A stretch of 64,000 nt of DNA, taken from assembly GCA_031763025.1 (NCBI GenBank), contig JASSKH010000009.1, positions 7,535,805 through 7,599,804 on the forward strand, read 5' to 3'. Positions 23,471 to 34,857 of this stretch are shown here, one piece after another (the stretch's first letter is position 1; the number at the start of each line of letters is the position of its first letter). Below the pieces are notes generated by a model. That model did no database searches. It saw only the letters and a list, made by a program, of their open reading frames with translations, and was not told where the DNA came from. This stretch comes from Macrocystis pyrifera (Eukaryota > Sar > Phaeophyceae > Laminariales > Laminariaceae). A program made the translations under genes and the position numbers.

Positions 23471-25165
23471 ACTCCTCTTTGAAGGCAAGCCCGTCAGGGT
23501 TGTCCCCGAGGACCGTCTGGCCCCCAGCGCCACCCCCAAGCTTCACCTCGATAGAGCACATGGTCCTCCCTGTTGTGTCGTCCACCCCGAGGGTCTGCAT
23601 CGGGATAGCCACGCTCCCCGACTCCAACCTGGGGTTGGTCGGATGAAACAACGTTGCCACCCCCTTCAACATTGCTGCGGTCACGGAGAAAAAGTTGGTG
23701 CCTAGCCCCGGTACTATAACGACGCGAAAGGAGACTTGCCGGTCATTCCCATTGTCGTCTGTGTCGGCACCGACGATCGTCTGCGTAGTAACGTCTTTCA
23801 GGAGATGCTGGCCGGCGGCGACTATCGTGAGTGGGACCCGAAGGTCTTCGATATCGCGCATGTGGGCCCGCACTCCTGGTGTAAGCGCAGGGTCTAGGTA
23901 ATTGTCGGTCGCTCCACTGTCCACCACCATACGGAGGAATGTTCCGTCGAAGCGGAAATGAGCTGACGGCAACCCTGCAGGAGTCGCTATGAACGCACCA
24001 ACGAACCCTGAAGGTATGTGATGGTCCTGCATAGGTGACTCCGGTTTGGCAGCAGACGCCGCCGGGAGTTGCTGGGGAACGGCAGGCGACAAGGCGGCCT
24101 CTGCCAAGGAAGCACCGAGGGCGCTAAAGGTGAATCCAAACGTAGCCGGCTCGGACTGGGCCGGTTGTGCCACAGTTGGAGACGAGTTCGTCATGTGCGC
24201 GCCCCCGATGTTGGCGAAGTTGCCTGCTGACTGCAGCAGTGCCAGGTTCGCAGCCAAACCTTGGAGCTCCTTCTGCTTATGACACTCAGCATCGCTGTGC
24301 GTCTTGGTTTTGTGGTGGGAGCACCACTTCGACTGGTTACACCCCCCACCACCACTGCTTCGCTTGGGCTTCCTCCCCTTTGGCTTCCCTTGCCTTGGTG
24401 GTGACTTCTTGGCTGGTTGGGGGCAATCGCGCTGGAAGTGCCCGTATGCTTCACACCGGTGGCACTGGTCGGTATGGGACGCAACCGCCATCGCGGCCCC
24501 CAGGCCGGAGACCACGGGCCCCGACGCGCTGCGCGACTGCTGGTCTACATAAAAGCGGTTGGCCGTCTCCTGGAGGCGGTCCACAGAAGTAAACTCATCC
24601 CGGTAGTGCATCTCATGGATGAATTTGAACTCTGGGGCCTTGGTCAGGCCCGACAGCATTATGTCTAGGTATACCGCGTCAGAAACTTCCTCCCCCAGCA
24701 CCTTGAGGCGAAGTTTGAGATCCCAACACCCTTCGTGAAGAAGTCTATGGGGCCACCGCCAGCAAGGTGTCTCAAGTTGAAAAGCTCGGTGTGACACGCA
24801 CGCCGAGCTTCCTGAGTTGGAGCGTCGAAACGCTCGTTTAGGGCTTTCCAAGCCGCTGCCCCATCCCCCATAGCACAGGCCTCCGTCCCTTTGTGAGTAC
24901 GAACGGTTAGCTGTGCTGACCCGGAGGTCACGAAGAAGAGGAGGGAGTATAGGCGACCGTTGGCCTTGTCCCACGCGGCCGCAGTGCCCTCGTTCGGTGC
25001 GTTTGCCGATGGGCGCTCCTTGTCGAGGACGGGAAGAAGCTCTGGCGCGTGGAGAATGATTGCTTGTCAAAGCTTGGCCTTCCATTCGCGAAAACCCGAA
25101 TGTCCCGAGCATTTTCCAATGGAGTCCAGCATGCGGTTGAGCCCGGAGCCCGATTGTTCCGCCAT
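23457..25165 (-). pseudogene. Copia-B gag and protease
   Basis: The likely gag start is the ATG at 25165 (MAEQSGSGLNRMLDS). An in-frame TGA follows after 32 codons and a frameshift lies near 24745. The gag domain includes LYSLLFFVTSGSAQ and AWKALNERFDAPTQEARRAC. The downstream frame, open for most of 551 codons, has a CCHC knuckle CHRCEAYGHFQRDC, a second Cys/His cluster WCSHHKTKTHSDAEC and the aspartic protease motif VVDSGATDNYLD. It ends at 23457. One stop and one indel disable this copy, which is otherwise well preserved. Confidence 0.75.
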
Positions 25166-25296
25166 TGCTGAAGCCAGGGTAACACGAAGCTCCGTAGCTT
25201 ACAACGCACGTCCGGCGGAAGCAATCCTGCGTCCGTCCGGAATACTGCGCTCCTTCCGAGCACAGTTATAACCTACCGCAGATGGCTAGACTGCGG

Positions 25297-26434
25297 TGTT
25301 GCGGCGACGGAGGTGCCACCTCCGGCTTCGTCCTGCAGGCACACGGGTCAGATGTACTGCTCAGACTTGCTGCGAATCTTTCAGCGTAGACTTGTGGCTG
25401 CTGCACGGATGCAAACAGGCCTCGTCAGATCCTCAGCCTACACACGTACCGATCAAAACAACCAGCACGCGGAAGATTTCTTGGACAGACCTACCTCGCG
25501 TATGTAAATTCACGCGAGTCGATCACGTGTGCGTAGCTGTAGCAGCGGAACGGCTACCAGCTGTCAGTTGTATCCTCAACCCACACACGCTACCAAGCCG
25601 GCAACTCGGCACGTGGAAGATGTCTTGGACAGACCACGCCCGGCGAAAACACCACGCGCACGCGATTTCGATAGTCAGTTAAAGACACACAGGGCACCGA
25701 GGAGGCACTCCGCGCGTACAGAACCAACAACCCACACAACCCGATTCGCCACCCGAAGTCAACGCCTACAAATTACGCTCCCGAATGTTTTACACAAACA
25801 GTTGCGGACCGAAAGTGCAGCCGAAAGCCCAGGTAATCAGTCTGTGCCCAATACGCAAACGGGTTGACTCAGTGTGGCCTCCAGCAGCAAGCTGGCTCTT
25901 GCAGCAGTAGCTCCCCGCGGAAAATACCCTCTGGAAGACGTGTGTGCTCCACAGCTCTCGACAACAGCAGAAGTCGCAGTCGCCGCAGGCCTTCACTCAG
26001 ACAGACTATCGGGCTCATAAACCTATTATGGATATTGTGATATACCCGGGCACAGTGGTGAGAGGCTGTGTCGTCGACGTCAGTCGAGGTGATGACACGT
26101 CTGAGAGTGTAGCCTGGAAGAAGAGAGTCCTTCCACAGTGTGAAGAAGATGTAGAGATAATGTAACACTGGCGCTTAGATGGCCAACACACACAGACATA
26201 AACCACAGAGTATGCAGGAGCCGAGACGATGGCTGCTTCCTAGAGATGACCAGGACAGCTACGATCCACACGAGAGAGACACGAGAGAGTGTTCTACTCG
26301 GCTAGCAAGCAGAGTATTCTACGGAAGTATTTCCTCCGCAAGCACATACGTTACATTCGAACAGACATATATACATAAGAGATCTACGATATTATACAAG
26401 AGCAGTGCTACTAAACATTGACTCATACTGCTAA
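25297..26434 (-). repeat. Candidate 5' LTR of Copia-B
   Basis: On the minus strand it begins TGTTAGCAGTATGAG (26434) and ends CCGCAACA (25297), 132 bp before the gag ATG. It contains an internal direct repeat of about 65 bp (GTCTTGGACAGACC and GGAAGAT cores at about 25470 and 25610). About 25 nt after its end is GGTTATAACTGTG, which resembles half-tRNA-type primer sites of some copia elements. There is no second LTR copy. Confidence 0.35.
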
Positions 26435-27870
26435 CATTTCCATAACAAGCATACCCGAGGGAGATGCCTATCTGATAACAGTCTGTTTTGCTACAGCTTT
26501 AAGCTGGTAGTATCAAAAACTTGTTCCTTCGTTTGTTTTGTGGGCGACAGGAACGTTAGTAGTTTGTTCACTCCTATTCTTGTTGCGAAATGATGAACGA
26601 ACTCACTGTTTAAAGACTACCAGGTACTACACACATTTAATATTCCTTTCTTTGCAGTTTAACTGACTGGACGTTCACGGTTTGATGATTCTAGTATTGT
26701 GGACGGTCAGCTAAGCTTGCAGAAGCGCTTATAGTAGCAGATCTGGGTATTTTACGTCTTCTTGTTTCCTTTAACCCCCCGGGTATTGTAGCAGAATGAG
26801 TTAGCCCTCAGTAGTTTATGTGGAATACTTTCCCCGCAACAATTATAATTTTGTTCTGTGCATTTTTGGAAGTATGGGATGCAACGGAGAAGTAAAGAGT
26901 ATCTTGTAGCAGAGTTGAACTTCGAAATTCAGTTCAATTCGATGTGTTCACGCATCGAGGGGTCGTATTAGGGATGACACCAATTACAGCAGTAGTAAGT
27001 ATAATCTCTAGTCGATGCTGCATAACACAGGGCTACCAGGTATTCCTGCAGCAACCATAATTTAGGTACACACCCATCTTACATAAGCAGGTGTTACAGT
27101 AGAACAGAACGATTCCATGTCCAGCTATTTCGTTGTCCTGGATGTGTTGAATTCAGTCCTTGGATCTCATGCGGTAGGTACATAATATTAGCTTGATCCT
27201 TGGGACTCATATAGGTACATTACGTACAAATGTTTGTTTTCAATAACAACATCACTACTTGATGTTGCATGTGTTCCGTTTCAAGAAATTATATGTATCG
27301 CAGAGTAAGAAAGTGTACGCTTAACGGGAGGAGGCATTTTATAGATGATGATACTTGTCAGTAGCCATGATAGTCGTTACTCGATAACACTTGAGTCATC
27401 TGGTATACATTTACGCATGTCTAAATTACGACAGACGGTTTTCCAGTCTATGGGTTATAGTTTGTTTAATCCAGCAGCATACAGCAGCAGCAACTGTCTT
27501 ATACTATGTACTGCTGTGCACTCGTACACATCGCAGAACAAGTCTCAATAACTATTAATAGTATTAATAGTATCGTTGATCTACTGTGTGTAGTACGTAC
27601 GCACAGAATGCACATATAGCAGACTAGTACGTGCTACTGGTAAGTAATGGAAAGGATATCTTCAGTATCCCTCCGAGACGAGTAGCGTGGTTTTAGTAAC
27701 ATGGGCTACACGAGGGTCATGATTATATACCCCTAGAGATATTGATTTTTGAGCAGAGCTAGGGTCAGGGTCTCAGGGTCTCCGTTTTGTTTTTTTTTAT
27801 TGGAGCGAATTGGTTTTTGTTTGAACGAAGTGGAAGGGTCGCCCTATGTTGCGAGCTGCGAGCTGCGAGC
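26435..27870. other. AT-rich spacer, no gene recognised
   Basis: The sequence is low in GC, with short ORFs only and TATTAATAG repeats near 27550. The last bases before the Gypsy LTR hold GCGAGCT three times in tandem (27851-27871), into which the element may have inserted. Confidence 0.4.
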
Positions 27871-28148
27871 TGTAAAGATCAAGGGTTGCGGGACACTTGA
27901 TATCCCTGGACAGGTCTGCCTTTTAAGTCGGAAAACATTGTACTCACATGTGTTGTTCGCTTAGCTATATAAGAAGAGCAGTTTTATTCCTTTCGTGCAC
28001 GCGGAGACTGAGACCAAGCTCGTGCTCCTCTGGAAAACCCCTGATTTTCCATCTAAGATACGCCTTCCAAGTACTACAAATACGTTCCCAGCGACTGAAC
28101 CCAGGTAGTTACCGGGCTTTCAATCTCATACAAGACAATATCTTAACA
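27871..28148 (-). repeat. 3' LTR of the Gypsy element
   Basis: This 278-bp LTR pairs with 41271-41548. On + it reads TGTAAAGATC...TATCTTAACA. It differs from its partner at 11 positions, including two in the terminal TGTTAATATC. The internal side carries a weak purine tract (AGAGTGGG on the minus strand). Confidence 0.9.
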
Positions 28149-28798
28149 CTAGCCCACTCTGATGAGCCGTATATGCAGAATTATGGGAAATTCGTGGAAA
28201 CCCTGATTCCACGAACTAGAACATGAGTCGAAGATCCTCAAAACCCACTCGCACACCTCTGAACGGCGAGGCAACGAAGCCGGCAGAGTACGCAAAAAAA
28301 TAAAAAGGAAGACCTAGCCTTAAGGGGCAGGAAGAAATCGTCGATGAAAGCGATCGCCATATCGCCCGCACGGGGGGAGGCGAGGAAGATGCACGGAAAA
28401 AAAAAAAAGCGAGAAGTGCGTACGGGAACGAAAAGAAAAATAACACGGAAGACTGCAAGAACCACCTAAAACCAGTCCACAACTCTGAAAACACGTCCTG
28501 GCCGCAATTGAGCGGCCGAGTGCCCAGACCGGACCCAACACTGAGCGGGGGGGATAGGCAGGACAGAATACGCAAAAACACACCCCCAACCCAGTCCAAA
28601 AAAAAGAAAACACACCAGAAACATATGGGGCAGACAAAAATTCATCCCCCCCAAGGTCCAGGAAGACGACAAAAAAATAAATAAATAACGAGTGCAGTCA
28701 AGAAGCGAAAGTCAGCTATGCATGACGGCACCTCGAGATTCATCTACGTTACGCTGGACCCCCAGTGTAAACGCGCTAGCCAAGTTAATTTGCAGACA
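28149..28798 (-). other. Gypsy 3' untranslated region
   Basis: Purine-rich on +, with A runs near 28400 and 28610. The ORFs here are low complexity (Phe/Ser-rich on the minus strand) and show no domain. It lies between the Tudor-like tail and the 3' LTR. Confidence 0.5.
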
Positions 28799-29340
28799 TC
28801 AAGAACCTCGTACAGCTCTCGTCGAAGTCGTGTAGCGCGCCGGAGAAAGAGGAAGCTTGATTGGTCCCGGGTCGTCCAAAAATCGAACCAAATATACTCC
28901 ATCCGTCGGTGTAGTTGCGCTGATTTTCCCGAGCCACCAAAGACCGTCGTCGCCCTTGTACCAAACGTGGGCCCCGTTGGGAAGTACAGTGTTGCTGTAG
29001 CGGCGGAGCCAATCGGCGTGCGATACGCAACCATAGCCGGGTGCCAGAAACCGCTCGCCGTTACTCCGAGAAAGCTCCCGTTGTGCCGCGCCAATTCTCA
29101 TTCGGCGGTACAGGCGGTTGGTTTGGCGGTGTTGGTTCGGGGTGACGGCCCAATAGCGCAAAATTGCGTGGCGAGAAAGCTGAAGGTCCATTTCCCGTTC
29201 CCAAGATGGCCGGGAAAGTCCCTTCCAGTGCGCCTCGTACATCACCACGATGACGCCACCTCGACCTCTAACCGATTGATGTCCAGTAATCTTTTCAACT
29301 TCGAGTTGTTCAAGAGGGGTCGAAACGTCGTCCTCGATGA
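28799..29340 (-). CDS. Chromodomain plus Tudor-like tail of integrase
   Basis: In the frame 29689-28799, residues about 128-180 form a chromodomain: LEVEKITGHQSVRG, YEAHWKGLSRPSWE and LSRHAILRYW. Residues about 236-290 (GAHVWYKGDDGLWWLGKI, GVYLVRFLDDPGPIKLP) look like a compact SH3/Tudor-type barrel: aromatic pair near its start, then two beta strands. Chromodomains after the integrase steer chromovirus insertion to marked chromatin. A second reader after it is unusual. The frame is joined to the integrase through a frameshift near 29400. The Tudor call is by pattern only; an Agenet- or PWWP-like barrel is possible. Confidence 0.65.
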
Positions 29341-30581
29341 CGTGGTACGGAGGGGATTTTTTGGAGAAATTGTTGAGCACGGCAAATACTTCGGCATGTC
29401 GCCACGGTCGTGGGGGTTGGCACAGGGCTTGCAGCGTTGAACAGATACGCGCCGGCGAGCCTCGGCGCCGGGCATATCGGAAGGAAGATCCAAATACAGG
29501 AGCTTTGCTCCGAGAGGAGATCCATCCGGGGTGTCCGCTGAGGAGCAGGGGCCAACTGCGAGAACTTTGTAGGGGCCCGTCCAGTTGAGTGAGAGTTTGG
29601 CCTTGAGGACCTTGGCGTCCGTGCCTGGTTTCGCGCCCTGGCGGATGGTGCCGCCGTATTGTACACCCACACCCGACCACCAACGTCAAATTTGGGGACC
29701 GGACGCAGAGCGTCGGAGAGGGCGGAGTTGCGGCGGTTCACGCGAGCGACAGTGAGGGCGTGGTGTTCTCGAACGATTTCGTACGCGCGCTGCTGGCGGT
29801 CCGTCGCCAAGTCGCAGTAGGCGAGGTGGTCGCGGGCCAAGCTCTGGTGGTCGGCGACTCCAGCATGTTCGAAAATCGCGAGTGGGAGGCGTGGGAGCCG
29901 ACCCATATGTACCTCGTTGGGAGCCAGACCCGTGGCGGCACTGACGGAATTGTTGTACGCAAATTCGACGTGAGGGAGCTGTACATCCCAGTTGTTTTGG
30001 AGCTCGTCGACGACCATTGCCAACATCTGGGCCATCGTGCGGTTTACACATTCCACCCCACCGTTGCCGTTTGGGTGGTAGGAGCTGGTGGCAATTTTTC
30101 GAACCCCGAGAAGCTGATATACGGCGTGCGAAAGGTTGGAGCAGAACTGGAGGCCGTTGTCCGAGAGGATGCTGCGCGGGCACCCCCAAAGAGGGATACA
30201 CCGGTTGATGAGAATGTTAGCCGTGCCCTCAGCGGTGAACTCGGCCGCTGTGACGGCGTACATGTCCGCTCGGCGGCTGAAACGATCAATGAAAAGCAAG
30301 ATGTAGGTATTACCTCGAGGCGTCACCGGGAGGGGGCCGAAATAGTCGATGCTGACGGCGATGCCGGGCCCTTCTGGCAAGGGCAACGTGATGGAGGGCC
30401 ACCGGACCGTCTGCCGCGACGTTTTCCGTGCCTGGCACTTTAAGCAGTTGCGTAGCCACCACCGGGTGCAGATGCTCATGCCAATCCACCAGTAGAAACG
30501 TTCGAGCATACGTAGGGTGCGCGCGGTTTCTAGGTGGCAAGAAGCCGTAGAATGGCAAGCCTGCATGACCCAGGGGCGCAT
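29310..30581 (-). CDS. Gypsy integrase
   Basis: The open frame starts at 30581. The HHCC zinc finger is seen as H10, H16, C46 and C49 (NCLKCQARK). The catalytic triad is D79 (SIDYFGPLP), D141 (LSDNGLQF) and E177 (GGVECVNRT), a D,D35E spacing. The frame holds integrase sequence to about residue 310 (FDVGGRVWVYN). An indel near 29655 then shifts the true reading into 29670-29242, which carries the GPY module LNWTGPYKVL (about 29577). The enzyme inserts cDNA into the host genome. The core is intact; only the C-terminal part is split. Confidence 0.85.
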   Translation of the reverse strand: MRPWVMQACHSTASCHLETARTLRMLERFYWWIGMSICTRWWLRNCLKCQARKTSRQTVRWPSITLPLPEGPGIAVSIDYFGPLPVTPRGNTYILLFIDRFSRRADMYAVTAAEFTAEGTANILINRCIPLWGCPRSILSDNGLQFCSNLSHAVYQLLGVRKIATSSYHPNGNGGVECVNRTMAQMLAMVVDELQNNWDVQLPHVEFAYNNSVSAATGLAPNEVHMGRLPRLPLAIFEHAGVADHQSLARDHLAYCDLATDRQQRAYEIVREHHALTVARVNRRNSALSDALRPVPKFDVGGRVWVYNTAAPSARARNQARTPRSSRPNSHSTGRAPTKFSQLAPAPQRTPRMDLLSEQSSCIWIFLPICPAPRLAGAYLFNAASPVPTPTTVATCRSICRAQQFLQKIPSVPRHRGRRFDPS

Positions 30582-30824
30582 GAGCAGCGGAACAGTAAAT
30601 GCGAATAGGCTCGTCGTTCAATAAGCAGGCCGTACGACCCACCGGGCGTGGCGTATCCAACGCAGGGGGGGGAGACGGCTGTCAGACAAGTAGAACGATG
30701 CCCGCGTCAGTGGTGTGCAAGCGGCCTTTGGTGGCCAGCTCTTGAACTTCCGAAAAGGGAGGGCGCTAGTGGAAAGGGAAACATGACAAAAAGTCGTCTG
30801 GCAAAACTTCCGGTCGGCCAAGGG

Positions 30825-31502
30825 CTATCTAGCGCATGACGGCATTGCACGCGGGCTCAGCCTGTTGTTCCCGAGCCCAGTCGGCGTGCGAATAGCGCGC
30901 TGCGGAATCACCGAACTGAAACTCGGCAGCTGCGCCGAGGGCGTCCAAGTCGGTCGAGGTGACGGGAGGTGCGTCATTGGCGGCGGAAGTCGTAAAAGAG
31001 GAGTTTCCACGGGCTCGGTGCGGTCGCGGCCGGACGGGGTGGGTACCGTCGGGACGGACGAGGCGGCAGGAGTCGGGGCCAAAACGACGGGGGGCGGTCG
31101 CGGCCGTGGGGCTCGCAGCGGGGTGGTAGCACGCCGGGCTGATGGTCTAGGGGTCCCGCCGGGCCCGAAGCCATATTCAACAGCAGGCGGCACGGCGCCA
31201 GCGGCGGCGGCTGTCCGTCGACGCGTCCGCGATGAGATGCGGCCTGAAGACGGCAAAACGTTCGGCGGCGCCGGGTTGCCAGGCGGCGATGGTGTAGACG
31301 CGGTCGGATCAGTGATCACGCCGGAATCTTTTCCCTGTAAAGTGCTCGTCGGGGGAGGAGCATGCTGGGCGACAATCATCGTTGCAGCGGGGGCTTCTGC
31401 AGAGCCCTGGCATGAAAGGGAAGACGCGGCCGGAGTAGTGCTCACGACGGAACCTTCGACCTGTAAAAGTGCTCGTCGGGGGAGGAGCGCGCTGGGCGAC
31501 AA
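30825..31502 (-). CDS. Gypsy pol linker between RNase H and integrase
   Basis: This Pro/Ala/Thr-rich frame starts inside the 126-bp repeat array and runs toward the integrase. It shows no enzyme motif. It probably represents a spacer of the polyprotein, or noise kept open by high GC content. Confidence 0.35.
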   Translation of the reverse strand: MSPSALLPRRALLQVEGSVVSTTPAASSLSCQGSAEAPAATMIVAQHAPPPTSTLQGKDSGVITDPTASTPSPPGNPAPPNVLPSSGRISSRTRRRTAAAAGAVPPAVEYGFGPGGTPRPSARRATTPLRAPRPRPPPVVLAPTPAASSVPTVPTPSGRDRTEPVETPLLRLPPPMTHLPSPRPTWTPSAQLPSFSSVIPQRAIRTPTGLGNNRLSPRAMPSCAR

Positions 31503-31789
31503 TCGTCGCTGCAGTGGGGGCTTTTGCAGAGCCCTGGCCTGAGAGGGAAGACGCGGCCGGAGCAGTGCTCACGACGGAATCTTCGACCTGTAAAGTGCTC
31601 GTCGGGGGAGGAGCACGCTGGGCGACAATCATCGCTGCAGCGGGGGGGCTTCTGCAGAGCCCTGGCCTGAGAGGGAAGACGCGGCCGGAGCAGTGCTCAC
31701 GACGGAATCTTCGACCCGTAAGGTGCTCGTTGGGAGAGGAGCACGCTGGGCGACAATCGTCGCTGCAGCGGGGGCTTCTGCAGAGCCCT
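31321..31789. repeat. 126-bp tandem array, 3.7 units
   Basis: Units recur at about 126-127 bp with the cores GTGCTCGTCGGGGGAGGAGC, CTGGGCGACAATC, GCAGAGCCCTGG and GAAGACGCGGCCGG. On the minus strand each unit encodes about 42 residues (QRAPPPTSTL, PAASSLSGQGSA). Single-base length changes between units, for example in G runs, shift the frame inside the array. Confidence 0.9.
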
Positions 31790-33178
31790 GGTCGCCCCCG
31801 GAGGGTACGACAAAAACCGAAGCGAAAGCGGCGTTGGCGGGGGTGCAAAATCCCCCAAGCCAGGACGGCGGTCGACGGTGGCGACGGAGGCAGATACACG
31901 AGCGACGAATCTCCCCCCCGAAGGAGCAGAGAGGTCGTCAATCCTCATACGTGGCCCTTGTGTGCGAAAATCGCGAAAATCCGAAGAGGCGAGAGGTAGC
32001 CCACCCAAGACGGCACTTTCACTGCGGGGCACCAGCCCACCCAAACCGACACCAGGGGTCGACGAAGAGCGAGTGCAAAGCCCGAAGGCTCGGATGAGGA
32101 AGATACCACCGTCCTCGACGGGGTTGATGCAGCTATACCCACTGCGGTCGTGTTCTGTGGCGGGCTCTGGCAAGCGGGAGAGAAAGTCAGCATTTCCGTT
32201 GGCGCTGCCCTTACGGTACTCGAGGGTGTAGTCGAACGCGGTGAGGAACTCGAGCCACCGCTGGACTCGCGCGTTGTGGTCCCCTACTTTGGCGATACTC
32301 TCAAGTGCTTTGTGATCCAAAAATATTCGAAACTTCGTGCCCCACAGGTAACCTCGGAGTCGTTTGATAGCCCAGACAATGCTGCCAGCTTCCAGGTCCA
32401 ACGGTGTCCAGTGCCTTTCGGAATCGAGGGTAGCGCGGCTGATATAAGCAATGGGCCGTACCGAGCCGTCCGGTTGTTCTTGTTCGAGCGCGGCACCGAA
32501 ACCGTCGATGCAGGCGTCGCAGTACACGTGGAAGGGGCGGGAGCCGTCGGCTACGGCATCCCAGTCAGGGAAGACCAAAACCGGTGGGGCCGCGAGCTCG
32601 GCGAGGATCTGGCAGACGATAACTTCCATAGCCGGCGTGAAAACATACTTGACCCCCTTCCGGAGAAGGGCGGTGAGAGGACGTATCCGTTTAGACAGGT
32701 CGGGCAGGAATTTGCGATAATATGCTACGCCGCCCATCAGGGCGCGGACCTGCTTGAGGTTCTTGGGCATGGGCATTTTCAGCAAGGCCGAAACGTTTTC
32801 CGCATTAGGGTTTATACCCGCGGGCGAAATAGAGTGGCCCAGAAAGTTGGCGTCCGTGGCGCCGAGGCGAGCCTTCGAGGGGGAGAGCTTGAGGTTGTGT
32901 TTGCGTAGGCGTTCGAAGAGGGCTCGTATCGTCTTGACGTGGGCCGTCGGGTCAGAGTCGAAAACGATCATATCATCAAGGTAGGCCGCCACTTGTGTCA
33001 GGCCTTTAATGACTTCGTTAATCACTTTGACGAACCAGCCGGGCGAAGCACTGCTGCCTTGGGGCATGACGAGACACTCGTAAAGGCCCGTGGGAGTGCA
33101 GAACGCCGTAAGAGGGACGGTGTCCTTGTGCGCGGTAATCTGGTGGAACGAGGAGACCAAATCGAAGAGGGAAAACAC
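31697..33178 (-). CDS. Gypsy reverse transcriptase / RNase H
   Basis: This frame is open for 493 codons. The first catalytic aspartate is in SLFDLVSSFHQ (residue 6) and the YLDD box is at residues 66-69 (AAYLDDMIVF). RT connection follows (LGHSISPAGI, LMGGVAYYRKFLPDLS). RNase H of the RT_RNaseH type is at about residues 215-330 (HVYCDACIDGFGAAL, DLEAGSIVWAIKRLRGYL, GNADFLSRLP). The residues after about 335 are linker. An in-frame TGA at 33182-33184 separates it from the upstream fingers, where coding clearly continues. All catalytic acidic residues are present. Confidence 0.85.
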   Translation of the reverse strand: MFSLFDLVSSFHQITAHKDTVPLTAFCTPTGLYECLVMPQGSSASPGWFVKVINEVIKGLTQVAAYLDDMIVFDSDPTAHVKTIRALFERLRKHNLKLSPSKARLGATDANFLGHSISPAGINPNAENVSALLKMPMPKNLKQVRALMGGVAYYRKFLPDLSKRIRPLTALLRKGVKYVFTPAMEVIVCQILAELAAPPVLVFPDWDAVADGSRPFHVYCDACIDGFGAALEQEQPDGSVRPIAYISRATLDSERHWTPLDLEAGSIVWAIKRLRGYLWGTKFRIFLDHKALESIAKVGDHNARVQRWLEFLTAFDYTLEYRKGSANGNADFLSRLPEPATEHDRSGYSCINPVEDGGIFLIRAFGLCTRSSSTPGVGLGGLVPRSESAVLGGLPLASSDFRDFRTQGPRMRIDDLSAPSGGRFVARVSASVATVDRRPGLGDFAPPPTPLSLRFLSYPPGATRALQKPPLQRRLSPSVLLSQRAPYGSKIPS

Positions 33179-33181
33179 CCG

Positions 33182-34857
33182 TCACTTCCCCAGGGAGTCG
33201 AGGACTTGGTCCACGCGAGGGATAGACAGCTGGCTGAGTTTGCTGATCTGGTTGAGTTTTTTGTAGTTCACGGTGATCCGAACGCCTCCAGACTTCTTCG
33301 GGATAACCACCAGCGGGCTCGAGTACGGAGAAGTCGGGTGCTGGATCAGACCTGCCGCTAGGTACTGATCCAAGGTGGCCTCCATTTCCTTGGCCAGGAT
33401 GGGGTTGATGCGGTGCGGCCTGGATGTGACAGGAGCGCTTTCTTCCGGGACCGAGATCACGAAAGGCATCAACGAGCAGGAACCAAAATCCGTCTTGGAC
33501 TTCGAGAAAACGTCATGAAATTCGCAGAGAACGTCCCCCAGCTGTTCAATGACCGCGGGGGTCCAGTCTGTGCCGTGGAGATCAAAAGCCACCTCCCGCA
33601 GATGTGTCGGCAAGCGTGCCCAGACGCGCAGGAACGAAGCGTGCTGTTCTGAGGTCAAACGCTCAAGCAGTACAGGCGAGGGCGAGGCTGGAGCTGAGAG
33701 GGGGGGGGCAGTAACTGCGGAAACCGGACACACCTTATCTAGTCCGGAGGGAAGGCTGGGGGCTCGGTTGTCCTGCTGCAAAACGTCCAGCGGGACGCTC
33801 AGCAGTGGGGCGTGGGCGACGCCGAGGACATCCCCCGGCTCGAGAGCCGCCACTCCAACGAGGGGAAGAACCTGTCGTCCGGAGGAGACGAAGTGCTCCT
33901 CGACCGAGGGTAGGTTGGGCTGGGGCATCATGTCGACCAAGTAGTGTCCAGTGAGGACCGGGGAGCCATCGCTTCGAACCAAATTAACAGCAAGCAGCTG
34001 GGGATCGTCGGACAGGGTGACGCCTGCTGCGCCCTCGTGGCGTAGATGGAAGCCTCCACCCGAAGCGGCGGAGTCGATGGCGTACACGGACATGCCTGGT
34101 GGGGCGTGGTGAACTAACGCCAGCTCGCCAAAAACGCGTTGATCAGACGGTCGAGGTGGCAGAGAGCGGTAGGAGCGGCTATTAAAGCGCATCCAGCTGT
34201 CACGTCCCAATAGTACAGCATGCTGCATCACCGAGGGGGGAACCACGCAGGCCCAAACTGCGAGGGAGCAAGTAGGCTCATTTTCTCGAAAAAATTGGAC
34301 GCTCAGGCGCACACTCGTCGAAATCTTCAGAGGGGCCGATTCGCCAACACCCCACCAAGAACGAGGGGCGCCTTTCTGCTCGCACGCGAGGGATGCCGCA
34401 CCAACCGAGTGCATGCGATCCAAAACATCTCGTCGGATGAAAGTCTGCGGGGAGCCAGTGTCAAGAAGCGCCACGCAACCAAAAGGTGCAAGAACGCCAG
34501 CTCCGCTGTGAATCGCGATTTTCGTTGTAATAGAGGCGTCATCGAGGGCAATGGTGCCCCCGACGAGGCAGGGGCCGTGTTCTGGCAGCGCGAGGGAGGG
34601 GTCGACACTAGGTGCGACAGCCAAAATCTCGGAGCTGTGATCAGCCGGCGCGTCAGAAAAATAGGTCGAAAACTCCACAGGAGGACCTGGGCAAGCGCGG
34701 GCCACGGCCAAAGGGCGGGGCGGCGCTGGTGTAATCTCATGAATTCTGTCAGGTCTGGTTGGGGTGCAGAATTGGTGAGAGGAGGCGGGGTGTGCCAACT
34801 CGGCCTCACTTGATCGGAGGGTGTCGCAAACGGCGGAAAGAGCTTTACCGAGCAAAT
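33182..34857 (-). CDS. Gypsy aspartic protease and RT N-terminus
   Basis: This is the long frame (ORF start 34921, 579 codons). Its first residues after 34858 (NLLGKAL) are the end of the NADAR domain read in a shifted frame. A retropepsin motif ALLDTGSPQTFIRRD sits at about residues 151-165. A region of about 250 residues without a known motif follows. RT begins near residue 455: PHRINPILAKEMEATLDQYL, GLIQHPTSPYSSPLVVIPKK, VRITVNYKKLNQ. It stops at the TGA at 33182, a premature stop within the RT palm start. Confidence 0.8.

Larger units (their letters stand above)
21005..26434 (-). mobile_element. Copia-B: 3'-truncated Ty1/copia element
   Basis: Order on the minus strand: candidate 5' LTR, gag start at 25165, protease, zinc motif, integrase and RT, then fusion into Copia-C near 21.0 kb. 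RNase H and the 3' LTR are missing. Together with Copia-C it forms one full-length-like chimera with a 5' LTR from one lineage and a 3' LTR from another. Confidence 0.75.
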
